Below are positions 20,992-29,911 of a stretch of DNA of 64,000 bases, piece by piece (position 1 is the stretch's first letter; each line of letters opens with the position of its first letter). The stretch is from assembly GCA_028818855.1 (NCBI GenBank), contig JAPPMY010000077.1, forward strand, positions 1 through 64,000. The letters run 5' to 3'. This DNA is from Rhodospirillales bacterium (GTDB lineage Bacteria > Pseudomonadota > Alphaproteobacteria > UBA828). The translations under genes were made by a program, and so were the position numbers. The notes below the pieces were generated by a model. That model ran no database searches, was not told the DNA's origin, and saw only the letters and a program-made list of their open reading frames with translations.

Positions 20992-22332
20992 TCAATCGGC
21001 GGCCGCGCGGTCCCGGCCGGCGACCTTCTCGCCCTTGACGTAGACCGCGCGCACGGCGCGGTCGTCGCCCAGCATCATCAGCGAGAACAGCACGTCCTCC
21101 AGGGACTCCGAAAGCTCCTGTCGAGCGGCCAGCACCGGCGTCGCCTCCGGGTCGAGGACGACGACATCGGCCCAGCGGCCGGCATCCAGCGTGCCGATCT
21201 CGCCGTCGAGGCCAAGGCCGCGCGCATTGCCGAGCGTGGCCAGGTAGAAGCCGTCGAAGGCGCTGAAGCGGCAGCCCTTCAGCCGCGCGATCTTGTAGGC
21301 CTCGGCGAGGGTCTGAAGCAGGGAGTAGCTGGTGCCGCCGCCGATGTCGGTGGAGATGCCCACCCTGACCGGCCGCCGCGTCGCGCCCACATGCTCGATA
21401 TCGAACAGGCCCGAGCCCAGGAACGCGTTGGACGTCGGGCAGTGAACGACCATCGAGCCCGCGTCGTGCAAGGCCTGGCATTCGCGCTCGGAGAGGTGAA
21501 TGCCGTGGGCGAAGACGGAGGTCTCGCCCACGAGGCCGAAGCGCGCGTAGACATCGGTGTAATCCCTGGACCAGGGGAAGAGCCGCTGCACCATCTCGAT
21601 CTCCGCAGCGCTCTCCGAGAGGTGCGTGTGGAGGATGCAATCGGGATGGTCCGCCAGCAGCGCACCGGCAAGCCGAAGCTGCTCCTCGCTCGACGTGATG
21701 GCGAAGCGCACCGTGAGCGCGTAGCGCAGGCGCTCGATGCCGTGCCAAGACGCGATGAGCCGGGCGCTCGCCTCTGCACTCGCTTCCGCCTCCTGAGTCA
21801 CGGCGTCGGGGGCGTTCCGGTCCATCATGGTCGCCCCGGTGATGAGGCAGAGGCCGCGCCGCCGCGCCGCCCGGAAAAGGCAGTCGGCGGCCTGCGCATG
21901 CACAGAGGAGAAGACGAGGGCGCTGGTGGTGCCGTGGCTCACGAGCTTGTCGAGGAAGCGCTCGGCGGCCGCTGCGGCGTGGTCCTCTGCGGCGTATCGC
22001 GCCTCCTCGGGGAAGGCGAAGCGGTCGAGCCATTCGAGCAGGTCGTGCGCGGGCGCCGCCAGCATGCGGTGCTGGGGGAAGTGAACGTGCGCATCGATGA
22101 AGCCGGGCAGGATGACCTGGCCGTCGTAGCGTTCGCACGGAGCCCCGGCGTACGCCTTCGGCAGGTCGGCGAAGGCGCCGTGCCACAGGATGCGGCCCTC
22201 GGCGCCCACGGCCACTGCGCCGTCGTCGTGCCCCCGCACCGCCCGGTCGGTGCCGGCGACGCGGGGGTCCTCCCTGAAGCTCACCGTGCGGCCGCGCAGC
22301 ACCCGTGCCGCTGTCTGGGCGCCCGCCGTCAT
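20992..22332 (-). CDS. guaD: Guanine deaminase
   Basis: PGFIDAHVHFPQHRMLAAPAHDLLEWLDRFAFPEEARYA, HTHLSES, VHCPTSNAFLGSGLF, GISTDIGGGTSYSLLQTLAEAYKIARL. Confidence 0.93.
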   Translation of the reverse strand: MTAGAQTAARVLRGRTVSFREDPRVAGTDRAVRGHDDGAVAVGAEGRILWHGAFADLPKAYAGAPCERYDGQVILPGFIDAHVHFPQHRMLAAPAHDLLEWLDRFAFPEEARYAAEDHAAAAAERFLDKLVSHGTTSALVFSSVHAQAADCLFRAARRRGLCLITGATMMDRNAPDAVTQEAEASAEASARLIASWHGIERLRYALTVRFAITSSEEQLRLAGALLADHPDCILHTHLSESAAEIEMVQRLFPWSRDYTDVYARFGLVGETSVFAHGIHLSERECQALHDAGSMVVHCPTSNAFLGSGLFDIEHVGATRRPVRVGISTDIGGGTSYSLLQTLAEAYKIARLKGCRFSAFDGFYLATLGNARGLGLDGEIGTLDAGRWADVVVLDPEATPVLAARQELSESLEDVLFSLMMLGDDRAVRAVYVKGEKVAGRDRAAAD

Positions 22333-22862
22333 CCCGCCACCCGATCCTCGATACGGAAGCGCATGATGCGGCAGACGTTGTCGATCGCGTGTCCGATCTC
22401 GGCCTCCGCCTCGTTGGCGCTGCGCTCCTCGAAGGCGGCGAGGATCATGTCCTTGGTCGCGCCCTTGACCGCGAAGATGAAAGGAATCCCGAAGCGTTCG
22501 CTGTAGGCGGCATTGAGCGCGGTGAAGCGCTCGAATTCCGCCGGCGTCAGCCGGTCGAGGCCGGCGCCCGCCTGCTCCCTGCGGGAATCCCGCGTCAGAT
22601 CGCCCGCGATCGTCGCCCGGCCGGCGAGGTCCGGATGCGCGCGCAGCACGGCAAGCTGCTCGTCACGCGCCGCGGCGCGCAGGGCATCGGCGAAGGCTTG
22701 CGCGAGCGCCGCCCGGTCGGCGAAGGGACGGGCGCTGGCGGCACGCTCGGCGACCCAGGGCGAATGCTCCGCCACGTCGCCGAACGCCGCGGCGAAGTCG
22801 GAGACCGCCATGCGGTTGAGATCGTCGACGGAGAGGCGTGTGCCCGCAGCGCTGCCGCTCAT
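22329..22862 (-). CDS. uraD: 2-oxo-4-hydroxy-4-carboxy-5-ureidoimidazoline (OHCU) decarboxylase
   Basis: AFGDVAEHSPWVAERA, LRAHPDLAGRATIAGDLTRDSRREQAGAGLDRLT, FGIPFIFAVKG. Confidence 0.93.
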   Translation of the reverse strand: MSGSAAGTRLSVDDLNRMAVSDFAAAFGDVAEHSPWVAERAASARPFADRAALAQAFADALRAAARDEQLAVLRAHPDLAGRATIAGDLTRDSRREQAGAGLDRLTPAEFERFTALNAAYSERFGIPFIFAVKGATKDMILAAFEERSANEAEAEIGHAIDNVCRIMRFRIEDRVAG

Positions 22863-22866
22863 GGCC

Positions 22867-24045
22867 CTACCTGTTGTCGATCCAGGCGCCGAGCTGCCGG
22901 CGCTCCTCGTCCGTCATCTCGGTCTCGTTGCCAAGCGGCATGGTTCGGGTCTGGACCGTGAACTTGTCCACCAATTCTGCGTGCCGGTACAGGTCGTCGA
23001 TGGTCTCCAGCACCATGTCCTTGGGCGGCGTGTCGAAGCCCTCGTGCGTGGGGCTCGCGGCGTGGCAGGAGGCGCAGTGCTTCTCCACGATCGCCATGAC
23101 CTCCACGTCCGAGACGTCGAGGTCCGCCGTCTCCCGCTGCTGCGGCGAGGTCAGCCAGACGGCCGCGGCGAGGGCGACCAGCATGACGGGCAGGGTCCAC
23201 GCGAATCCCCTGAACGGGTCGCCCGCCTCGTGGCGGATGAAGGCGTGGCGCAGGGCAGCGCCGCCGACGATGACGAAGGCGACGATGAGCCAGGCTTGCG
23301 GATGGGCCGAGAGCATCGGGTAGTGCCCGCCCACCATGGTGACCAGCACCGGCAGCGTCAGGTAGGTGTTGTGGACCGAGCGCTGCTTGCCGATGGCGCC
23401 GTATTTGGGGTCCGGCTCCCGACCCTCTATCAGAGCCTTGGTGATCTTCTTCTGGTTGGGAATGATCACCGCGAACACGTTGGCCGCCATGAGGGTGCCG
23501 ATGAAGGCGCCAACATGGATCAATGCGGCGCGGCCCGCGAACACGTTGGTGTAGATGTAAGCCGCGAGGAGTATCCAGACGAACGCCGCAATGGCGAGCA
23601 GCGTGGGCCGCTTGCCGACGGGCGAGCGGCAGAGGCCGTCGTAGACGAACCAGCCGACGGCGAGGCTCCCCGCCGAGATGCCGACCGCGTGCAGGGGCTC
23701 GATGTCCAGCACCGCGGGGTCGATCATCCACGTGCCGGCATTGAGGTAGAACTGGACGATCAGCAACAGGAAGCCTGTGAACCAGGTCAGATAGGCTTCC
23801 CACTTGAACCAGACCAGGTCGCCGGGCAGCTCCTTCGGCGCGACGGTGAACTTCTCGACGTGGTAGAAGCCGCCGCCGTGCACCTGCCACGCGGTCCCGA
23901 GCACGCCCTCCTTCATCTTCTCGCGCTTCTTCAGCGCGACGTCGAGGGCGATGAAATAGAACGAGGTGCCGATCCAGCCGATGCCGGCGATCATGTGCGC
24001 CCAGCGAATCAGCAGATTGAGCCAGTCGAGGGCGAAGGCGGTCAA
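22867..24045 (-). CDS. puuD: Urate hydroxylase PuuD (membrane urate oxidase with C-terminal cytochrome c domain)
   Basis: LLIRWAHMIAGIGWIGTSFYFI, multi-TM, C-terminal heme motif EKHCASCHAASPTHEGF. Confidence 0.93.
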   Translation of the reverse strand: MTAFALDWLNLLIRWAHMIAGIGWIGTSFYFIALDVALKKREKMKEGVLGTAWQVHGGGFYHVEKFTVAPKELPGDLVWFKWEAYLTWFTGFLLLIVQFYLNAGTWMIDPAVLDIEPLHAVGISAGSLAVGWFVYDGLCRSPVGKRPTLLAIAAFVWILLAAYIYTNVFAGRAALIHVGAFIGTLMAANVFAVIIPNQKKITKALIEGREPDPKYGAIGKQRSVHNTYLTLPVLVTMVGGHYPMLSAHPQAWLIVAFVIVGGAALRHAFIRHEAGDPFRGFAWTLPVMLVALAAAVWLTSPQQRETADLDVSDVEVMAIVEKHCASCHAASPTHEGFDTPPKDMVLETIDDLYRHAELVDKFTVQTRTMPLGNETEMTDEERRQLGAWIDNR

Positions 24046-24129
24046 GCGCGTGTCTCCCGCGCTCAGGCCAGCCGGCGCACCGGGCCCGCACGGGGCAGGA
24101 ACGGTGCGCCGGCCGGTAGCGGTAAGGGC

Positions 24130-25200
24130 TTACTCCGGCAGGGTGTCGTCGACGCCCTGCACGTACCAGTTGATGCCCGCCAGCGTGCCGTCGTCCATGA
24201 CCTCGCCCTCGGGCACCTCCAGCGTCCCGTCCTGCCGGTAGATGGGACCGGCGAAGGGGTTGAGCTCCCCGGAAGCGATCTTGGCCGCCGTATCCGCGGC
24301 CATCGCGGCCACGTCATCGGGCATGTTGGTGTAGGGCGCCATCACCACCGTGCCCGCGGACATGCCGGTCCACGAGTTCGCCGACTCCCAGGTCCCGTCG
24401 AGCACCGCCTGGGCGCGCTCGACGTAGTAGGGGCCCCACTCGTCGATGATCGCCGTGAGCTGCGCCTTGGGCGCGAAGTGGATCATGTCGGAGGCCTGAC
24501 CGAAGCCGAGCACGCCTTCTTCTTCGGCGATCTGCAGCGGCGCCGTCGAATCGGTGTGCTGGGTGATGATGTCGGCACCCTGGCCGATCAGCACCTTCGC
24601 GGCGTCAGCCTCCTTGCCCGGATCGAACCACGTGTTGACCCAGACCACCTTGAGCTTGAAGTCCGGGTTGATGGTCTGCGCGCCCAGGATGAACGCGTTG
24701 ATGCCCATCACGACCTCAGGAATAGGGAAGGACGCGATGTAGCCGGCGATACCCGACTCCGACATCTGCGCTGCGATCTGGCCGATGACGTAGCGGCCTT
24801 CGTGGAAGCGCGCGTTGTAGGCCGCGACGTTCTCGGACGTCTTGTAGCCGGTCGCGTGCTCGAACTTCACGCCGGGGAAGCGCTTGGCGACCTTGATCGT
24901 CGGGTCCATGTAGCCGAAGGACGTGGTGAAGATCAGCCCGGCGCCCTGGCGCGCCAACCGCTCGATGGCGCGCTCGGCATCCGGCCCCTCCGGTATGTTC
25001 TCGACGTACACGGTCTCGACCTGATCGCCCAGCGCCTCCTCGATCATGAGGCGGCCCTGGTCGTGGGCGTAGGTCCAGCCATGATCGCCGATGGGTCCGA
25101 TGTAGACGAAGCCGACCTTGAGCTTCTCGTCAGCGGACGCGGCGCCTGCGGCGAACGTCATCGCCAGGGCGAGCGCGACCATTCCAATGAGCTTCTTCAT
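24130..25200 (-). CDS. BMP family ABC transporter substrate-binding protein
   Basis: Signal peptide MKKLIGMVALALAMTFAAGAASA, then KVGFVYIGPIGDHGWTYAHDQGR and GADIITQHTDSTAPLQIAEEEG. Confidence 0.92.
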   Translation of the reverse strand: MKKLIGMVALALAMTFAAGAASADEKLKVGFVYIGPIGDHGWTYAHDQGRLMIEEALGDQVETVYVENIPEGPDAERAIERLARQGAGLIFTTSFGYMDPTIKVAKRFPGVKFEHATGYKTSENVAAYNARFHEGRYVIGQIAAQMSESGIAGYIASFPIPEVVMGINAFILGAQTINPDFKLKVVWVNTWFDPGKEADAAKVLIGQGADIITQHTDSTAPLQIAEEEGVLGFGQASDMIHFAPKAQLTAIIDEWGPYYVERAQAVLDGTWESANSWTGMSAGTVVMAPYTNMPDDVAAMAADTAAKIASGELNPFAGPIYRQDGTLEVPEGEVMDDGTLAGINWYVQGVDDTLPE

Positions 25201-25292
25201 GATGCCTCCTTTCACTTGGGCCAAGTGTCCGTGCGGTGCAACGTGTCGTGCCGCCAGCGCCCGCCGTGACGCGGCGGCGGCGTCATCTCCCT

Positions 25293-26213
25293 CTACCTCT
25301 CGGGCGCGAAGGGCTGCCCGATCATCGCGGGCGTGTTCACCCTGATCAATGTCCTGTTCCCTGAGATGATGACCAGCACCACTATCGTGACGAGGTAGGG
25401 CAGCGACGACAATAGCTGCGACGGGATTCCGACGCCCAGCCCCTGGACGTAGAGCCCCATGATCCAGATCGTGCCGAAGAGATAGGCCCCGATCACCAGG
25501 CGTCCGGGCAGCCAGGTGGAGAAGACGACCAGCGCGAGCGCGATCCAGCCGCGGCCTGCGCTCATGTTCTCGATCCACTGCGTGGTGTAGGCGAGCGAGA
25601 GATACGCGCCCGCGAGGCCCGAGCAGGCGCCACCGAAGGCGATGCAGGCGTAGCGCACCCTGATCACGCCGTAGCCGAGCGCGTGGGCGGAATGGTGATT
25701 GTTGCCCACCGCGTTGATGACCAGGCCGGTCCGGGTGCGAAACAGCACGTAGCTGGTGGCCGCGACCAGCGCGAGCGAGGCGTAGACCAGGATGTCCTGG
25801 CCGAACAGGATCGGCCCGATGAAGGGGATGTCGGTGAGGAGCGGGATGTGGATCGATTCGAGCTTCACCCCCGGCAGCCCGGTGAAGCCCTCGCCGATCA
25901 GGCCCGACAGCCCCAGCCCCAGCAGTGTGAGCGAAAGCCCGGTCGCGACCTGCGAGGTCATCAGGGTCTGGGTCAGGAAGGCGAAGAGCAGCGACGTGGC
26001 GACGCCCGCGTAGAGCCCGACCAGAATGCCGAGCAGCGCCGAGCCGGTGGTGTAGGCCGCGGCGAAGCTGCAGACCGCGCCCATGATCATCATGCCCTCG
26101 ACACCCAGGTTGAGGACGCCCGAGCGTTCCGTGACGAGCTCCCCCGTCGCAGCCAGCAGCAGCGGCGTGGATGCCGTGATGATCGTCAGGATGACGGCTT
26201 CGAGGGCTTCCAT
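25293..26213 (-). CDS. ABC transporter permease (BMP-type purine/nucleoside uptake)
   Basis: LATGELVTERSGVLNLGVEGMMIMGAVCSFAAAYTTG signature. Confidence 0.92.
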   Translation of the reverse strand: MEALEAVILTIITASTPLLLAATGELVTERSGVLNLGVEGMMIMGAVCSFAAAYTTGSALLGILVGLYAGVATSLLFAFLTQTLMTSQVATGLSLTLLGLGLSGLIGEGFTGLPGVKLESIHIPLLTDIPFIGPILFGQDILVYASLALVAATSYVLFRTRTGLVINAVGNNHHSAHALGYGVIRVRYACIAFGGACSGLAGAYLSLAYTTQWIENMSAGRGWIALALVVFSTWLPGRLVIGAYLFGTIWIMGLYVQGLGVGIPSQLLSSLPYLVTIVVLVIISGNRTLIRVNTPAMIGQPFAPER

Positions 26214-26244
26214 CAGCGGCTTCCTAGACCTCCCTGGCCGTCGT

Positions 26245-27303
26245 CTAGTTGCGCACGAGCCGGATGCGGTAGCGGATCAGCGTGTCGCAGGCGAGGATCA
26301 GGAACAGCAGCATGCCCTGGAACACCTGTGTCGTCTTGTCGGAGATGCCGAGGACGACCTGCACCCCTTCGCCCCCCATGTAGCTGATCGCGAGCAGGAC
26401 GCCCGCGAAGAACACGCCGATCGGGTTCAGGCGGCCGAGAAAGGCGACGATGATCGCGGTGAAGCCGTAGCCGGGCGAGACGTGCGGCTGCAGCTGGCCG
26501 CTCGGGCCCGCAACCTCGCAGATGCCGGCCAGCCCGGCAAGGGCGCCCGAGAGCATGAAGCAGAAGAGGACCACCCGCTTGCCCTTGAAGCCGGCGAAGG
26601 CGCCGGCGCGCGGCGAGGTGCCGACGACGCGGATCTCGAATCCGCGCAGCGTCCGCCCCATCATGAAGGCGACGATGACGACCGCGGCGATGGCGAAGAG
26701 GGCGCCGATGTGCACCCGTCCCTCGCCGAGAAGCGGTATGAGCTGCCAGCCGTCGAACAGTATGGACTGCGGGAAGTTGTAGCCGTCCGGGTCTCGCCAG
26801 GGCCCGCGCACCAGCCAGTCGAGCAGGAGCTGGGCGACGTAGACGAGCATCAGGCTGGTGAGGATCTCGTTGGCGGAGAAGCGGTTCTTCAGGAACGCGG
26901 GTATGGCGGCGAAGAGCGCACCGCCCGCGATGCCGAGGAGCAGCATGAGAACCAGGACCAGCGGCGACTGCCACTCGGGGAAATAGATCGGGATCGAGGC
27001 GCCGAGCAGGGCGCCGACGGTAAGCTGGCCCTCCGCGCCGATGTTCCAGACGTTGGCGGTGTAGCAGACCGCGAGGCCGACACCGATGAGGATGAGCGGC
27101 GCGGCCTTGACGATCACCTCCTCGACGGACCAGGCGCTGGTCAGGGGCTCGATGAAGTAGATGTAGAGCGCTTCGCCAGGATCGAAGCCGAGCGCCACGA
27201 ACATGATGGCGCCGAGAGCGAGCGTGACCCCGATCGCCAGCACGGGTGAGAGAAACGCCATCAGCGTCGAGCGCTGGCTGCGCTTTTCCAGCCTGAGGAT
27301 CAC
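26245..27303 (-). CDS. ABC transporter permease (BMP-type purine/nucleoside uptake)
   Basis: TANVWNIGAEGQLTVGALLGASIPIYFP, NEILTSLMLVYVAQLLLDWLVRGPWRDP. Confidence 0.92.
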   Translation of the reverse strand: MILRLEKRSQRSTLMAFLSPVLAIGVTLALGAIMFVALGFDPGEALYIYFIEPLTSAWSVEEVIVKAAPLILIGVGLAVCYTANVWNIGAEGQLTVGALLGASIPIYFPEWQSPLVLVLMLLLGIAGGALFAAIPAFLKNRFSANEILTSLMLVYVAQLLLDWLVRGPWRDPDGYNFPQSILFDGWQLIPLLGEGRVHIGALFAIAAVVIVAFMMGRTLRGFEIRVVGTSPRAGAFAGFKGKRVVLFCFMLSGALAGLAGICEVAGPSGQLQPHVSPGYGFTAIIVAFLGRLNPIGVFFAGVLLAISYMGGEGVQVVLGISDKTTQVFQGMLLFLILACDTLIRYRIRLVRN

Positions 27304-28889
27304 GCCTCCGCCCCGCGCGCGGCATCCCGGCCGGCTCTCTCGTGGGTGCCCGCCATCAGCAGGCCGATCCGCTCCGCGCTGAGCGCGCCCGCCGGGTAGG
27401 CCTCCGACAGCTCGCCGCGCGAGATCACCGCGATGCGATCGGCGATCTCGAAGATCTCGTCGAGATCCTGGCTGATCATCAGGACCGCCGAGCCGCTCCG
27501 CGCCATGTCGATGAGCGACTGGCGGATGAACGCCGCAGCGCCCGCATCGACCCCCCAGGTCGGCTGGTGCACCACCAGGATGCGGGGCTTGCGCTCGAGC
27601 TCGCGGCCGACGACGAACTTCTGCAGGTTGCCGCCGGAAAGCGCGCTGGCCTCCGGATCGGACAGGTTCTTGCGCACGTCGTAGTGCTCGGAGACCCGGA
27701 CCATCACGTCCTTCGCCGCGCCGCGGTATATCAGGCCGTTGCGGACGACGCCCGCGCCTACGCCGTGGTGGGTGAGAACGACGTTCTCGGAGAGCGGCAG
27801 CTCCGAGATGGCGGCGTGGCCCACGCGCTCCTCCGGCACGAAGGCGGCATCGCGCCGGCGCCTCTGCGTGATGGTCTCGCGGCCGCAGGGGGCGCCCGCC
27901 AGCTTCACCGAATCGGCAGCCTTGCTCGTCCGCTCGCCCGAGATCGCATCGAAAAGCTCCGACTGGCCGTTGCCCGCGACACCCGCCACCGCGACGATCT
28001 CGCCGGAGCGCACCGTGAGATCGACACCCTTGAGCGCGACGCCGAAGGGGTCGTCGCTCGGCATGGAGAGGCCGGAGAGCTCGAGCAGGGGTTCGCCGGC
28101 GGCGGCCCCGCTCTCCGACTTCAGCGCCGCGACGTCGCTGCCGATCATGTGCCTGGCGAGGGAGGCGGCGGATTCCTGCTTCGGGTCCACCCGCGCCACC
28201 AGGCGCCCGAGGCGCAGGATCGTGGCGTCGTGGCAGAGTCGCTTCACCTCCTCCAGGCGATGAGAGATGTAGAGCACCGCGCAGCCTTCGCCGGCCAGGC
28301 GTTCCAGCGTGACGAAGAGCTGGTCCGCTTCCTGCGGGGTGAGCACCGCCGTGGGCTCGTCCAGGATCAGCAGGCGCGGCTCTTGCAGGAGGCAGCGCAC
28401 GACTTCGATCCGCTGGCGTTCGCCCACCGAGAGGTCCGCCACGAGCGCGCCGGGCCGAAGCGGCAGGCCGTAGTCGGCGGAGACGGTCTCGATCCGCCGG
28501 GCCAGCGCGGCCATGTTCCGCTCCCCCTTGAGGGCGAGCGCGATGTTCTGCGTCACGGTCAACGCGTCGAACAGCGAGAAGTGCTGGAACACCATGCCGA
28601 CGCCGAGTTCCCGCGCTGCCGCCGGGTTGGAGATGGTCACCGGCGCTCCCTGCCAGAAGAGCTGCCCCGACGTCGGCTGCAGGGCGCCGTAGATGATCTT
28701 CACGAGGGTGGACTTGCCCGCGCCATTCTCGCCCAGCAGCGCGTGGATCTCGCCGGCCTTGAGGCTGAGATCGATATCGTCGTTGGCCCTGAGATCGCCG
28801 AAGAGCTTGACGATGTTGCGGGCTTCCAGAATGTACGCGCCCTGAGCCGCCCCGTCTCCGCCATCCGCCGGCATATCGCCAGTGCTCAT
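27300..28889 (-). CDS. ABC transporter ATP-binding protein, two NBDs (BMP-type uptake)
   Basis: Walker A GENGAGKSTLVKII, VGERQRIEVVRCLLQEPRLLILDEPTAVLTPQEA; second NBD GVAGNGQSELFDAISG, SGGNLQKFVVGREL. Confidence 0.93.
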   Translation of the reverse strand: MSTGDMPADGGDGAAQGAYILEARNIVKLFGDLRANDDIDLSLKAGEIHALLGENGAGKSTLVKIIYGALQPTSGQLFWQGAPVTISNPAAARELGVGMVFQHFSLFDALTVTQNIALALKGERNMAALARRIETVSADYGLPLRPGALVADLSVGERQRIEVVRCLLQEPRLLILDEPTAVLTPQEADQLFVTLERLAGEGCAVLYISHRLEEVKRLCHDATILRLGRLVARVDPKQESAASLARHMIGSDVAALKSESGAAAGEPLLELSGLSMPSDDPFGVALKGVDLTVRSGEIVAVAGVAGNGQSELFDAISGERTSKAADSVKLAGAPCGRETITQRRRRDAAFVPEERVGHAAISELPLSENVVLTHHGVGAGVVRNGLIYRGAAKDVMVRVSEHYDVRKNLSDPEASALSGGNLQKFVVGRELERKPRILVVHQPTWGVDAGAAAFIRQSLIDMARSGSAVLMISQDLDEIFEIADRIAVISRGELSEAYPAGALSAERIGLLMAGTHERAGRDAARGAEA

Positions 28890-28909
28890 TCGTCCCGGAC
28901 CGGAGCCGG

Positions 28910-29902
28910 TCACCGGGACGAGGCTTCCGCGCTCTGCGCCGCGACCGCCATCGCGTCCCGGCGGCGGAGCAGGTCCGCCACCACCGAGGCGGCGATAACC
29001 GCCGGCTGCTTCGACTCGATGCCGTCGATGCCGATCGGGCAGACCAGCCGCGCGATATCGCCCTCCCCCAGACCCGCCTGGCGCATGCGGCTCACGAAGC
29101 GGGCCTTCTTCGACGCGGACCCGATCAGGCCGACGTAGCCGAAGCGCCTTGCCCTGAGCGCGGCGTGGACGACGTCGAAGTCGAGCGCATGGCTGTGCGA
29201 CATCACCAGGACGAACGCGCCATCGGGCGCCGCGTCCAGCTCGGCCGCCGGCGCCGCTGCCACGACGGTGCGCACGTCGCCCGGCACGACGGAGGGGAAG
29301 CCGTCGTCGCGCGGATCGATCCAGGTCACGCTGAAGTCGAGCGGCGCGAGGGCCAGGATCACGGCGCGCCCGACGTGGCCTGCGCCGATGAGCGCCAGAA
29401 CCTGCTTCTGCGCTCCGAAGCGCTCCAGCAGGCGCCCGTCGGCAGCAAGCGCGCTGTCTTCGCCGCCGTCCGGCGCGCGATCCAGGATGGTCCGCTCCAC
29501 GCGCCGCCCGGCGATGCGGCCCTCGGTGGCGAAGAGTCCCTCGCTTTCGGCCAGGGTGAGCGCTTGCACTTCGGCGGAGCGGCCGGGCGTGAACACTTCC
29601 AGGAGGATGCGGACGGAGCCGCCGCAGCACTGGCCGAGGTCGGGGCCGAGCGCCATCCGCTCGAGGCCCACCGGGGGAGCGTCCCCGTCCGCCCCGCCCT
29701 TGGCCAGCGCGTCACGGGCGCGCGCGATCGCCTGCCACTCCAGCGTGCCGCCGCCGATGGTGCCGGCGAACGAGCCGTCCTCCAGCACGACCATGCGCGC
29801 GCCGGGCTCGCGCGGCGCCGAGCCCCTGGCTTCGACGATGCTGACCAAGGCGCAGCGTTGCTCGTTCCGGAGCGCGCGGCCGATGGTCGCCCAGGTCTTC
29901 AT
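28910..29902 (-). CDS. xdhC: Xanthine dehydrogenase accessory protein XdhC
   Basis: CALVSIVEARGSAPREPGARMVVLEDGSFAGTIGGGTLEWQAI, LGQCCGGSVRILLEVF, GAGHVGRAV. Confidence 0.93.
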   Translation of the reverse strand: MKTWATIGRALRNEQRCALVSIVEARGSAPREPGARMVVLEDGSFAGTIGGGTLEWQAIARARDALAKGGADGDAPPVGLERMALGPDLGQCCGGSVRILLEVFTPGRSAEVQALTLAESEGLFATEGRIAGRRVERTILDRAPDGGEDSALAADGRLLERFGAQKQVLALIGAGHVGRAVILALAPLDFSVTWIDPRDDGFPSVVPGDVRTVVAAAPAAELDAAPDGAFVLVMSHSHALDFDVVHAALRARRFGYVGLIGSASKKARFVSRMRQAGLGEGDIARLVCPIGIDGIESKQPAVIAASVVADLLRRRDAMAVAAQSAEASSR

Positions 29903-29911
29903 CGCTCCCCC